DNA of 64,000 bases from positions 1 through 64,000 of the forward strand of contig NZ_FNCN01000022.1 of the NCBI RefSeq assembly GCF_900100605.1, read 5' to 3'. The stretch comes from Sinosporangium album (GTDB lineage Bacteria > Actinomycetota > Actinomycetes > Streptosporangiales > Streptosporangiaceae). Made by a program: the position numbers and the translations under genes. This document shows, one piece after another, positions 36,053 through 44,258 of this stretch. Each line of letters starts with the position of its first letter. The stretch's first letter is position 1. Under the pieces are notes generated by a model. That model ran no database searches, was not told the origin of the DNA, and was given only the letters and a program-made list of their open reading frames with translations.

Positions 36053-37303
36053 TCAGCGGGCGCGGGCGCGGCGCATGCGGATGGCCTCACGGTAGGCGTC
36101 GACGGTGCGTTTGGCCACGACGTGCCAGGTGAACCGTTCCATGGCGCGGTCGTATCCCGCCCGGCCCACCCTCTCCCGCTCCTCGGGGGAGTCGTGGAGG
36201 CGGCGCAGCACCGCGGCCAGCTCCTCGGGGTCTCCAGGTCTCACCAGGATCGCCGCGTCGCCCACCACCTCGGGCAGGGCGCCCGTGCGCGAGGCCACGA
36301 GCGGGGTGCCGCAGGCCATGTGCTCCACGGCGGGCAGCGAGAACCCCTCGTAGAGCGAGGGGACCACGGAGATCTCCGAGGTGGCGATGAGCTCGCCGAG
36401 CTCGTCGTCGGAGATGCCGTGCACGAACGTGACGCGGTCGCCGAGCGCCAGCTCCCGCACGAGTGTCTCCGTCGGGCCGCCCGGCGTCGGCCTGCTCACC
36501 ACGGTCAGTTTCACGTCGCGTTCGGTCGCGAGCTTGGCGACGGCGCGCAGGAGCGTCGCCACCCCCTTCATCGGCGAGTCCGCGCTGGCCACGGCGACGA
36601 TCGACCCCTTGCGGCGGGGTTTGTCGGGGCGGGGGTGGAAGTAGCGGGTGTCCACGCCGAGGGGGATCAGCCGCATGTTGGACTGCGGCACGTTGAAGTC
36701 GCGGTGGATGTCGGCCAGGCTCGACTCGCTGACGGTCAGGATCGGGTTCAGGCGCGGCGCCACGTAGGACTGCATCCGTACGAAGCCATACCAGCGGCGC
36801 AGGCTCAGCCTCTTCCAGCCCTCAGCGGCCTCAAGCTCGATGCGCCGGTCCTGGCTGATGGGGTGGTGGATCGTGCCCACCAGGGGGAAGTGCTTCTGGA
36901 TGCCGAGCAGGCCGTAGCCCAGGGTCTGGTTGTCCTGCACCACGTCGAAGTCGCCGACGCGCCGCGAAAGCTCGCGGCGCACGCGCAGCGAGAAGGTCAG
37001 CGGCTCGGGGAAGCCGGCCGACCACATCGTGCCGACCTCCAGCATGTCGATCCAGTCGCGGTATTCCGCGAGCTTCGGCGTGCGGAAGGGGTCGTCGTCG
37101 CGGTAGAGGTCGAGGCTCGGGACCTTGCGGAGGATCACGCCCTCGTCGAGCTCGGGGTACGGCTGGCCGGAGAACACCTCCACGTGGTGTCCGAGGGCGA
37201 CGAGTTCGCGGCTGAGATGGCGCAGGTAGACGCCTTGGCCTCCGCAGGTCGGCTTGCTCCGGTAGGACAGCAGGGCAACCCGCAGCGACCCCTCGTCTGC
37301 CAC
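36053..37303 (-). CDS. GT4-family glycosyltransferase
   Basis: 416 residues. The GT-B fold shows the N-terminal glycine-rich loop CGGQGVYLRHLSREL and the donor-binding ASADSPMKGVATLL. The C-terminal E-x7-E signature lies in PSLYEGFSLPAVEHMACGTPLVAS. GTG 37303 has GGGG seven bases upstream. It heads a three-gene run and is divergent from the GDP-mannose dehydratase, which suggests GDP-sugar use; the acceptor is unknown. Confidence 0.87.
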   Translation of the reverse strand: MADEGSLRVALLSYRSKPTCGGQGVYLRHLSRELVALGHHVEVFSGQPYPELDEGVILRKVPSLDLYRDDDPFRTPKLAEYRDWIDMLEVGTMWSAGFPEPLTFSLRVRRELSRRVGDFDVVQDNQTLGYGLLGIQKHFPLVGTIHHPISQDRRIELEAAEGWKRLSLRRWYGFVRMQSYVAPRLNPILTVSESSLADIHRDFNVPQSNMRLIPLGVDTRYFHPRPDKPRRKGSIVAVASADSPMKGVATLLRAVAKLATERDVKLTVVSRPTPGGPTETLVRELALGDRVTFVHGISDDELGELIATSEISVVPSLYEGFSLPAVEHMACGTPLVASRTGALPEVVGDAAILVRPGDPEELAAVLRRLHDSPEERERVGRAGYDRAMERFTWHVVAKRTVDAYREAIRMRRARAR

Positions 37304-37482
37304 GCTCGGCCCCTTTCTCACCCTGGCCGCGGTAGCCGCCCGGACAGGCATGTACCGTGAAAGATGGCCTTAGCCGCGAAGACTACCATCGAGTAGTTAG
37401 GAAGCGCCTAATGTGGAATTGTTCCTCATGTCACGTTTCCCTTGTGTCAACTGGGAAGTCATCCTCACCGAGCGCTGCTCGG

Positions 37483-37496
37483 TGAAACCTGTTCTA
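37483..37496. promoter_or_regulatory. KstR-like box upstream of the GDP-mannose dehydratase
   Basis: TGAAACCTGTTCTA matches the published KstR operator consensus TnnAACnnGTTnnA at every specified position. It lies 70 bases before the dehydratase start. A KstR-like TetR gene is 2.2 kb away. Confidence 0.45.
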
Positions 37497-37565
37497 GTCA
37501 AGCCTCGGCTCTGACCTGACCGGGTGAGGAGGATACTTCTGCGCGTGACGAGTGTTGGAGGACCC

Positions 37566-38591
37566 GTGAGCAGGCGTGCGCTCATCACCGGCATCACCGG
37601 GCAGGACGGTCTCTATCTGGCCGAACACCTGCTGAGCGAGGGCTACGACGTCTGGGGCCTCATCCGGGGGCAGGCCAACCCGCGCGTGTCGCGCCTGCGC
37701 CGCCACCTCCCCGATGTGCGGCTCGTCCGCGGAGACCTGCTCGACCAGGGCTCCCTCATCTCCGCCGTCGAAAAGGCCGCGCCCGACGAGGTCTACAACC
37801 TGGGCGCCATCTCCTTCGTCCCCATGTCCTGGGAGCAGGCCGAGCTCACCGGCGAGGTCACCGGCATGGGCGTGCTGCGCATGCTGGAGGCCATTCGGGT
37901 GTGCTCCGGCGTGTCCTCCACCCGCACCGGCGCGCAAGGACAGATCCGCTTCTACCAGGCGTCCTCCTCCGAGATGTTCGGCCAGGTCCGGGAGACCCCG
38001 CAGAACGAACGCACCCCGTTCCACCCGCGGTCGCCGTACGGCGTCGCCAAGGCGTACGGCCACTTCCTCACCCAGAACTACCGCGAGTCCTACGGCATGC
38101 ACGCCGTCTCCGGCATCCTGTTCAACCACGAGTCGCCCCGCAGGGGCACCGAGTTCGTCACCCGCAAGGTCACCCTCGGCGCCGCGCGCATCAAGCTCGG
38201 CCTCGCCGACGAGCTGCGCCTGGGCAACCTCGAAGCCCGGCGCGACTGGGGCTACGCCGGCGACTACGTGCGCGCCATGCACATGATGCTCCAGACCCCC
38301 ACCCCCGAGGACTACGTCATCGGCACCGGGCGCACCCACACCGTGCGCGAACTCGTCCAGGCGGCCTTCGCCGCCGCCGGCCTCGACTGGGAGCGGCACG
38401 TCGTCGGCGACCGCTCCCTCCACCGGCCCGCCGAGGTCGACCTGCTCTGCGCCGACCCCAAGAAGGCCCGCGCCCAGCTCGGGTGGGAGCCGTCGGTGTC
38501 GTTCGAGGAGCTCATCGCCATGATGGTCGAATCGGATTTGCGCCTGCTTGCCGACGGAGGGGAGCCCGACCAGGACTCCTCCTGGCCGTGA
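37566..38591 (+). CDS. gmd: GDP-mannose 4,6-dehydratase
   Basis: 341 residues of extended short-chain dehydrogenase fold. The NAD(P) loop is TGITGQDGLYLAE; YQASSSEMFG and the catalytic YGVAK plus HESPRRG are characteristic. It converts GDP-mannose to GDP-4-keto-6-deoxymannose, the precursor of deoxysugars such as fucose and rhamnose. GTG 37566 has GGAGG five bases upstream. No epimerase/reductase partner is adjacent. It is divergent from the GT4 gene, so the two may share regulation. Confidence 0.92.
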   Translation: MSRRALITGITGQDGLYLAEHLLSEGYDVWGLIRGQANPRVSRLRRHLPDVRLVRGDLLDQGSLISAVEKAAPDEVYNLGAISFVPMSWEQAELTGEVTGMGVLRMLEAIRVCSGVSSTRTGAQGQIRFYQASSSEMFGQVRETPQNERTPFHPRSPYGVAKAYGHFLTQNYRESYGMHAVSGILFNHESPRRGTEFVTRKVTLGAARIKLGLADELRLGNLEARRDWGYAGDYVRAMHMMLQTPTPEDYVIGTGRTHTVRELVQAAFAAAGLDWERHVVGDRSLHRPAEVDLLCADPKKARAQLGWEPSVSFEELIAMMVESDLRLLADGGEPDQDSSWP

Positions 38592-38661
38592 ACCCGGCCC
38601 GACGACCTGTCCGCATAACATGTTCTACTTCGGGGAGCGACCTGATCCCGAGGTGGTGCGC

Positions 38662-39636
38662 ATGAACGACGTGCAGAGGACGGCCCGGCAGTATCGGCGC
38701 TTCGGGGAGGTGCACGTCCAGGATTCCTCACCGCTCTATCGGCGCCTTTCCGTGGCGGTGTCCGAGGACGAGACGCTGCTGGAACTCCTGGCTGGACTTC
38801 CGCGTGAGAAACGCCAGCCGAATCTGCTTCTCGGGGCGGTGCGCTTTCTCCGGGGAACCACGCCGGAATATCCGGAGTTCCGGGAATTCGTCCTTGAGCG
38901 GCGTGACGAGGTGATCGACGTTGTCATGCGCCGCCGTACCCAGACCAACGAGCCCGCGCGCTGCAGCGCCCTGCTGGCCGTCCTCGCGGGGCTTCCCGGG
39001 CCGTTCGCGCTGCTGGAGGTGGGCGCGTCGGCGGGCCTGTGCCTGATCCCCGACCGCTACTCCTACGACTACGACGGCCATGTCGTCGGCCCGGCGGACG
39101 CGGCGGTGATGATCCGCTGCTCCGTGGCCGGGAACCCGCCGCTCCCGGAGGCCCTTCCGAATGCCCTTCCGAACGTGGTCTGGCGGGCGGGGATCGACCT
39201 CAACCCGCTGGACGTGAACGACGACGAGGAGATGCGCTGGCTGAAGGCGCTCATCTGGCCCGAGCACGAGGAGCGGCGCGCCCGCTTCGCCGCCGCCGTG
39301 GAGGTGGCCCGCGCCGACCCGCCGAGGATCGTCCGGGGAGACCTCAACACCACGCTGGACAGACTCGCCGCCGACGTGCCGGACGGCGCGACGCTGGTTG
39401 TCTACCACTCGGCGGTGCTGATGTATCTCGACCAGGCCGCCCGCGACCGCTTCGAGGCGCAGGTGACGGCCCTCCCCGGCCACTGGGTCTCACAGGAGGA
39501 CCCGGAGACCATGCCCGGATTGACCGAGCGGCTGCCGGGCGGACCCCCCAAGCGCCCCGTGTCGTTCGTGGTGGCCCTCGACGGCGAGCCCGTCGCCCTG
39601 GCGGGCGGGCACGGAGGCTGGCTGGAGTGGCTGTGA
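38662..39636 (+). CDS. DUF2332 family protein
   Basis: 324 residues. Family landmarks are ARQYRRFGEVHVQDSSPLYRRL, LLEVGASAGLCLIPDRYSY, VWRAGIDLNPLDVND and LVVYHSAVLMYL. The N-E-P-x-R-C-S segment and the SAM-like G-A-S-A-G loop hint at a methyltransferase-like fold, but no activity is established for DUF2332. ATG 38662 is chosen over a longer frame that overlaps the dehydratase. It is probably cotranscribed with it. Confidence 0.8.
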   Translation: MNDVQRTARQYRRFGEVHVQDSSPLYRRLSVAVSEDETLLELLAGLPREKRQPNLLLGAVRFLRGTTPEYPEFREFVLERRDEVIDVVMRRRTQTNEPARCSALLAVLAGLPGPFALLEVGASAGLCLIPDRYSYDYDGHVVGPADAAVMIRCSVAGNPPLPEALPNALPNVVWRAGIDLNPLDVNDDEEMRWLKALIWPEHEERRARFAAAVEVARADPPRIVRGDLNTTLDRLAADVPDGATLVVYHSAVLMYLDQAARDRFEAQVTALPGHWVSQEDPETMPGLTERLPGGPPKRPVSFVVALDGEPVALAGGHGGWLEWL

Positions 39637-39688
39637 TCGCGCCCGAGCCGCGACCGAGGGGACAGGGGCGCGGGCGAGTGTACGGCAT

Positions 39689-39704
39689 GGGCCCGGCCGG
39701 GCCC
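39689..39704. terminator. Short stem-loop between convergent genes
   Basis: GGGCCC, loop GGCC, GGGCCC: a perfect 16-base palindrome between the DUF2332 and TetR gene ends. No T-run. Confidence 0.4.
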
Positions 39705-39709
39705 GTCGC

Positions 39710-40399
39710 TCAGAAGTCGATCAGCAGCCGCGCGGCGGCGATCTCGATGCGGCTCTGCACCTGGTCATGGGTGCGCCGGCCGCGGAGCATCTCCAGCAGC
39801 TCGCACACCCAGATGCCGGCCAGTGAGCCCGCGACGGCGACCTGCTCCTCCGTGGCGTCCTCGGTGGTCAGCCCGCCCGCGGCGACCCGCAGCAGCAGGC
39901 CGGTCACGCGGTCGCCGAACGGGGCCTCCACCTCGGCCATGATCAGGGAGCGGATGAGGGCGTCGGCCAGCTCGGGCTCGCGCATGAGCGAGCGTGTCGC
40001 GCGCATCAGAACATCGACGGCACGCCCCGCGGGCGTGGTCGAGCCGGGAGGCCGGCGCGCGATGCTCTCTTCGAGCAGGTCGAGCTCCTCGCTCACCACG
40101 GCGACCACAAGGTCCATCTTCGAGGGGAAGTAGCGGTAGAGCGTGCCGAGCGCGACGCCGGCCCGCTCGGCGACCGTGCGCATCTGCATCGCCTCGACCC
40201 CGCCGCGCGAGGCCAGCGCCGCGGCGGCCTGGATGATGCGTTTGCGCCGCTGGTGCTGGCTGCGGGTGCGCACGCCGGCGCCGCCGGTCGCGTGATGGCT
40301 CTCCACCTGGGTCACCTCTGGCTCGTCGGACAGCGCGGCGGAGCCGGGATGCGGGCGGGCGCCCTTCGGCTGTGCGGTGGTCGAACGCGGTGTCCGCAT
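39710..40399 (-). CDS. TetR-family repressor, KstR-like
   Basis: 229 residues. The DNA-binding domain is at about 48-95 (RRKRIIQAAAALASRGG, MQMRTVAERAGVALGTLYRYFPSKMDL). Its wording closely resembles mycobacterial KstR, the repressor of sterol catabolism. The N-terminal 45 residues are disordered. The C-terminal ligand domain has ELADALIRSLIMAEVE and GIWVCELLEMLRGRR. A candidate KstR box (AACACGTT core, 40400-40413) abuts the start codon and another lies further upstream, consistent with autoregulation. No sterol genes occur in the window. Confidence 0.85.
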   Translation of the reverse strand: MRTPRSTTAQPKGARPHPGSAALSDEPEVTQVESHHATGGAGVRTRSQHQRRKRIIQAAAALASRGGVEAMQMRTVAERAGVALGTLYRYFPSKMDLVVAVVSEELDLLEESIARRPPGSTTPAGRAVDVLMRATRSLMREPELADALIRSLIMAEVEAPFGDRVTGLLLRVAAGGLTTEDATEEQVAVAGSLAGIWVCELLEMLRGRRTHDQVQSRIEIAAARLLIDF

Positions 40400-40413
40400 G
40401 AGAACACGTTATC
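40400..40413. promoter_or_regulatory. KstR-like half box at the TetR start codon
   Basis: GAGAACACGTTATC contains the AACnnGTT core but has G and C instead of T and A at the outer positions. Its position directly before the ATG would block initiation if bound. Confidence 0.35.
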
Positions 40414-40435
40414 TGACCGGTGACCCCCCGCGCTT

Positions 40436-40451
40436 GTTACTCGCGAGTCAC
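40436..40451. promoter_or_regulatory. Palindrome ACTCGCGAGT in the TetR promoter region
   Basis: GTTACTCGCGAGTCAC holds a perfect ten-base palindrome (40439-40448) and 14 of 16 symmetric bases. It lies 40 bases upstream of the repressor gene. TTACTCGCGAGTAA-type sites are typical for TetR regulators of lipid genes. Confidence 0.5.
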
Positions 40452-40533
40452 TAAGAATGCGTGTCCATGCATGTCTTTTGGGTAATGCGACCTGCTCTCA
40501 AGAGGGTTTTCTCTCTGTTCGACGACAGCGAAT

Positions 40534-40547
40534 TGGAATCTGTTCTA
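40534..40547. promoter_or_regulatory. Second KstR-like box
   Basis: TGGAATCTGTTCTA fits TnnAACnnGTTnnA at seven of eight specified positions (AAT for AAC). It lies between the TetR gene and the sigma-like gene end. Confidence 0.35.
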
Positions 40548-40582
40548 GTTCTCTGAACGTGCCGTGCGGCCCGCTTGGGGGC

Positions 40583-42100
40583 TCACGGGTTGACGATCAT
40601 GGGGACGGAGAAGAACACGATCAACGCGATGGCGATGCAGATGGCGAATCCGATGATCTCCCACGTCCAGTCGAAGCGGTGCTCGCCCGGCTTGAGGGGC
40701 TTGCCTCTCCGGGAGCGGGCGCGGGAGGACCGGTGGAGCGGTCCCTCCGGTGCGCCGGGCCTGACCTGCTCGGCGGCGCCGTCCTTGGCCGCCGCCTCCT
40801 CGGCCGCTCGCGGTCCGGGGGCGGTCGCGGCGGACGGCGCGCCGGGCGCGGTGTGGCGTGCGTGCGCGCTGGTGTTGTCAGGTGCCGAGGGGGACTGCGC
40901 CGCCGCGAGCTCATGCTCTTGCGGCGGAAGGATGTAGACGGGCGGAGTGAACAGCGACGCGGAGGGCGCGGCCCGGCCGCTCGGCGCGACTCCGGGGGGT
41001 GGGGCGGCGCTGTCCGGTGCGTCGAGGACGTCGGCCGGCACGGGCGCCGACAGCACGAAGGGGCGGCCGGGCCCGGGAGTGTCCGAACCGACGGGGGCCG
41101 ATCCGACGGGGGCCGATCCGACCGGGGCCCACCCGACCGGGTCGGGGAGCGGGTCGGGCTTGCGATGGCGTGCCCGAGGAGCTGGCTGGTGCCGCCGGTA
41201 GCCGAGCGGGTCGCGCTCGGTGTAGCGCGGCAGGGGTTCGGTGGCGGCGTCGTGCCGGAAGGCGCGCGGGAACGGCGGAGGGATCACCAGGTCGGCGGGG
41301 AACAGCGCGGTGCTGGTGGCAGGGTCGTTGTCGCTCAGCGGGAGCGGCCAGACGGCCGTCGTCGGCCACAGGCTCTTGACGTACACCGAGCTGCGCGGAG
41401 GGAAGGGGGCCGCGGGACGCGTCCCGCCCACGCCACCGTGACCTGCGGCACTGCCCCCCGCAGCACTGCCCCACGCGGCGCGGTCGCCTACGGCGCTGCC
41501 GCCCAGGGCGCGGAGGAGTTCGGCGCGCAGATACGCCGGGGGAGCGCTCCAAGGAAGACAGGCGAGGGTGTCCCGGATGGAGGCCACGCCGAGTGCGCCG
41601 TAGATCTCGGCGACCCGCTGGGGAAGCCGCGGGGTCGCCGCCGCGGAGGTGAGGGCCGCCGTGACCGCCTGGGTGAAACTGTGGCAGGCGCTCAGCGTGA
41701 GCTCGTCGGCGGTGTCCGAGGCCACGTCCAGCACCCAGCCGAGTTCCCCGGTGGTGAGCCCGCACACGATCGTGAGCAGCAGCACCTCGCGCTGGTGCGG
41801 GCGGAGTTCGGCGAGGGTGCGTTCGACGAGGGCGTTGGCGGGGTCGGCGAGCGGGTCGACGGTGGTGGGGGCGCGCACGACGTCGCGGCGGAGGATCTCG
41901 CGCCGGGCAGCGGCATAGAGGCTCGCGCGGGGAGGTTCGGCCGGAGGGAGGTTGGCGAAGACGGCGAGGAGGGCTTCGGCGGCGGTGTCGGGGTCGCCGA
42001 GTTGGTCGAGGCAGTAGGCGAAAAGGCCGGTCCCATGCCGGTCGTAGAGCTCGGCGATGAGATCGCCGCGGGATCGCCGACCGGTGAGCGGATGAGCCAC
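40583..42100 (-). CDS. Sigma-70-like protein with a long linker and C-terminal membrane anchor
   Basis: 505 residues. Residues 1-170 look like ECF regions 2 and 4: DLIAELYDRHGTGLFAYCLDQ, ELRPHQREVLLLTIVCGLTTGELG. The region-4 recognition helix is weak (SDTADELTLSACHSF). A 280-residue Pro/Ala-rich linker follows, with three SAPVG units. A single transmembrane helix (WEIIGFAICIAIALIVFFSVPM) ends the protein. GTG 42100 has GGAGG upstream. Tethering would keep it at the membrane until cleaved, or it may no longer act as a sigma factor. Confidence 0.75.
   Translation of the reverse strand: MAHPLTGRRSRGDLIAELYDRHGTGLFAYCLDQLGDPDTAAEALLAVFANLPPAEPPRASLYAAARREILRRDVVRAPTTVDPLADPANALVERTLAELRPHQREVLLLTIVCGLTTGELGWVLDVASDTADELTLSACHSFTQAVTAALTSAAATPRLPQRVAEIYGALGVASIRDTLACLPWSAPPAYLRAELLRALGGSAVGDRAAWGSAAGGSAAGHGGVGGTRPAAPFPPRSSVYVKSLWPTTAVWPLPLSDNDPATSTALFPADLVIPPPFPRAFRHDAATEPLPRYTERDPLGYRRHQPAPRARHRKPDPLPDPVGWAPVGSAPVGSAPVGSDTPGPGRPFVLSAPVPADVLDAPDSAAPPPGVAPSGRAAPSASLFTPPVYILPPQEHELAAAQSPSAPDNTSAHARHTAPGAPSAATAPGPRAAEEAAAKDGAAEQVRPGAPEGPLHRSSRARSRRGKPLKPGEHRFDWTWEIIGFAICIAIALIVFFSVPMIVNP
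41088..41132. repeat. Three tandem 15-bp units in the sigma-like gene
   Basis: CCGACGGGGGCCGAT twice, then CCGACCGGGGCCCAC. They code on the minus strand for repeats of the pentapeptide SAPVG in the linker. Confidence 0.8.
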
Positions 42101-42421
42101 CGAGACCTCCGGTTCGGGCGCGGGACGTGCGGGTGCCCATGGGGCGAATGTGGAACAAGGGCCGGAACGTAAGTTAGGCAACCTGGGGTAATCATGCCAA
42201 GTCAAGGGGGTTCACGCATCTCTGGATACCCATTTGATAGAAAGTCCTGCTAAGTGATCATTCGAATCTTCTGGGACGTGGCATAAATCCCAAAGCTTGA
42301 TGCTTGGGGGTGAGGGCGGCACTCGCGGGGAGATGTCCCGTAGGGTGGTCTGTCTGGGCAGATCGTGATGGCGGTCGTGGCGGGGGCCGCGGCTCTGGGG
42401 GCGAGGAGCGCGAGGTCGCAC
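42101..42421. other. Divergent promoter region, sigma-like gene and importer operon
   Basis: About 320 bases. AT-richer around 42220-42300 (GATAGAAAGTCCTGC, GATCATTCGAATCTTC), so promoters for both directions are likely here. No box, riboswitch or small gene is recognised with confidence. Confidence 0.35.
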
Positions 42422-43603
42422 GTGATCACATTCGACGGCGTCACCAAGCGCTACGCCGACGGCACGGTCGCCGTGAACGATCTCCACCTGGAGATCCCCA
42501 CGGGCGAGATAACCGTCTTGGTGGGCCCTTCCGGATGCGGCAAGACCACATCGCTGCGCATGGTCAATCGAATGATCGACGCGTCCGAAGGAAAGATCCT
42601 CCTCGACGGCGTGGACGTTCAGACAATCGACCCGCCCACCCTGCGGCGCGGCATTGGATATGTCATCCAACAGGCGGGGCTGTTCCCGCACCGAAAGATC
42701 GTCGATAACGTCGCGACGGTTCCCTACCTGCTCGGCTGGGACAAGAGAAAGGCCCGGACCCGGGCCATGGAACTGCTGGAGCGCGTCGGCCTCGACGCCG
42801 GGCTCGCCGAGCGCTACCCCTTTCAGCTCTCCGGCGGTCAGCAGCAGCGCGTCGGCGTGGCCCGCGCGCTGGCCGCCGACCCGCCCGTGCTTCTCATGGA
42901 CGAGCCGTTCAGCGCCGTCGACCCCGTAGTCCGCGCAGACCTCCAGGACGAGCTGATCCGGCTGCAGAACGAGCTCAACAAGACCATCGTCTTCGTCACG
43001 CACGACATCGACGAGGCCGTCAAACTCGGCGACCGCGTCGCCGTCCTGCGCGTCGGCGGCACGCTCGCCCAGGTGGACGACCCCGAGACGATGCTGGCGC
43101 GGCCGGCCGACGACTTCGTGCGCGAGTTCCTCGGCGGGGACCGGGGCATCCGCCGGCTGTCCTTCGTTCCCGCCGACCTGCCGCTGCGCGGTGACCTGAC
43201 CGTGCCGATCGACGCGGAGGTGTCGGAGGCGGCGGGTGCCGCGGCGTCCTCCGCGGTGTCCTGGCTCGCGGTCGTCGACGGCGAGGGCAGGCCGAGGGGC
43301 TGGGTCTCCACCGAGGGCCTGCCGCCGGCGGGGAAGGTGGCGGACCTGCGGCTTCTGCCGTACGGAACGTTCGAGGTGAACGGCGGGTCGCTGCGATCGG
43401 CGCTGGACGCGGCGCTCCTGGCGCCGTCGGGGTGCGCCATCGCGGTCGACGCGGACGGAAAGGTCGCGGGGGTGGCCACCCGGGAGGAGCTGGCCCGCGC
43501 CACGGCCAAGGTCGCGGCCGACGGCGCCGCGCAGCCCGCACCGGCAGAACAGGCCGCACAGTCCGAACAGGCCGTACCGGCGGAAGGCGCGGGGCGTGGA
43601 TGA
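42422..43603 (+). CDS. Glycine betaine/choline-type ABC importer ATPase (OpuCA/ProV-like)
   Basis: 393 residues. Walker A GPSGCGKTTS, Q-loop IQQAGLFPH, signature LSGGQQQRVG, Walker B LLMDEPFSAVDP, H-loop FVTHDIDEA. Two degenerate CBS domains occupy about residues 270-370 (SWLAVVDGEGRPRGWV, CAIAVDADGKVAGV), as in OpuA/OpuC ATPases that sense ionic strength. GTG 42422 has GAGG upstream. The gene overlaps the first permease by eight bases. It energises uptake of an osmoprotectant or quaternary amine. Confidence 0.92.
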   Translation: MITFDGVTKRYADGTVAVNDLHLEIPTGEITVLVGPSGCGKTTSLRMVNRMIDASEGKILLDGVDVQTIDPPTLRRGIGYVIQQAGLFPHRKIVDNVATVPYLLGWDKRKARTRAMELLERVGLDAGLAERYPFQLSGGQQQRVGVARALAADPPVLLMDEPFSAVDPVVRADLQDELIRLQNELNKTIVFVTHDIDEAVKLGDRVAVLRVGGTLAQVDDPETMLARPADDFVREFLGGDRGIRRLSFVPADLPLRGDLTVPIDAEVSEAAGAAASSAVSWLAVVDGEGRPRGWVSTEGLPPAGKVADLRLLPYGTFEVNGGSLRSALDAALLAPSGCAIAVDADGKVAGVATREELARATAKVAADGAAQPAPAEQAAQSEQAVPAEGAGRG

Positions 43604-44258
43604 GGAACCACTGATCCGCTGGGACTGGATCGGGCGCAACTGGCCCAACATCCAGTCCCTGCTCGCCGACCACGTCGTCATGGCCGTGCTTCCGGTCGTC
43701 TTCGCGCTGCTGATCGCGCTGCCGCTCGGGCTGGCGAGCGTGCGGTGGCGGTGGCTCTACCAGCCGACGGTCGGCGTCATGAACGTCGTCTACTCCCTGC
43801 CGTCGCTGGCGGTCTTCATCGTGCTGATCCCCGTCACCGGGCTGGCGGAACGCGCCACCGTCATCGTCCCGCTGACGTTCTACGCCCTCGCCGTACTGAT
43901 CCCGGCCGTGGTGGACGGGGTGGCCTCGGTGCCGGCGCATGTGCGCCAGTCGGCGGTGGCGATGGGCTTCCGGCCGCTGCGGCGGCTGGTGTCGGTGGAG
44001 CTGCCGATCGCGGTGCCCGTGGTGCTGGCCGGGGTGCGCGTGGCGACGGTGTCCAGCATCAGCCTGGTCAGCGTGGGCGCGCTGGTGGGCAGGGGAGGGC
44101 TCGGCTACCTGTTCATCGACGGGTGGCAGCGGCAGTTCCCGACGCCCATCGTGGTCGGCATCGTGCTGGTCGTGCTTCTCGCGGTGGCCGCCGACGGCCT
44201 GCTCGTGGCCGCTCAGCGGGTGCTGACGCCCTGGTCGAGGGCGAGGCGGGCCGCGTGA
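43596..44258 (+). CDS. Importer permease 1 (OpuCB-like)
   Basis: 220 residues with about six membrane helices. The EAA-loop reads RQSAVAMGFRPLRRLVSVELPIAVP. GTG 43596 lies inside the ATPase gene end. Its stop overlaps the next start as GTGA. The N-terminus is short (VDEEPLIRWDWIGRNWPNI). Confidence 0.9.
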   Translation: MDEEPLIRWDWIGRNWPNIQSLLADHVVMAVLPVVFALLIALPLGLASVRWRWLYQPTVGVMNVVYSLPSLAVFIVLIPVTGLAERATVIVPLTFYALAVLIPAVVDGVASVPAHVRQSAVAMGFRPLRRLVSVELPIAVPVVLAGVRVATVSSISLVSVGALVGRGGLGYLFIDGWQRQFPTPIVVGIVLVVLLAVAADGLLVAAQRVLTPWSRARRAA

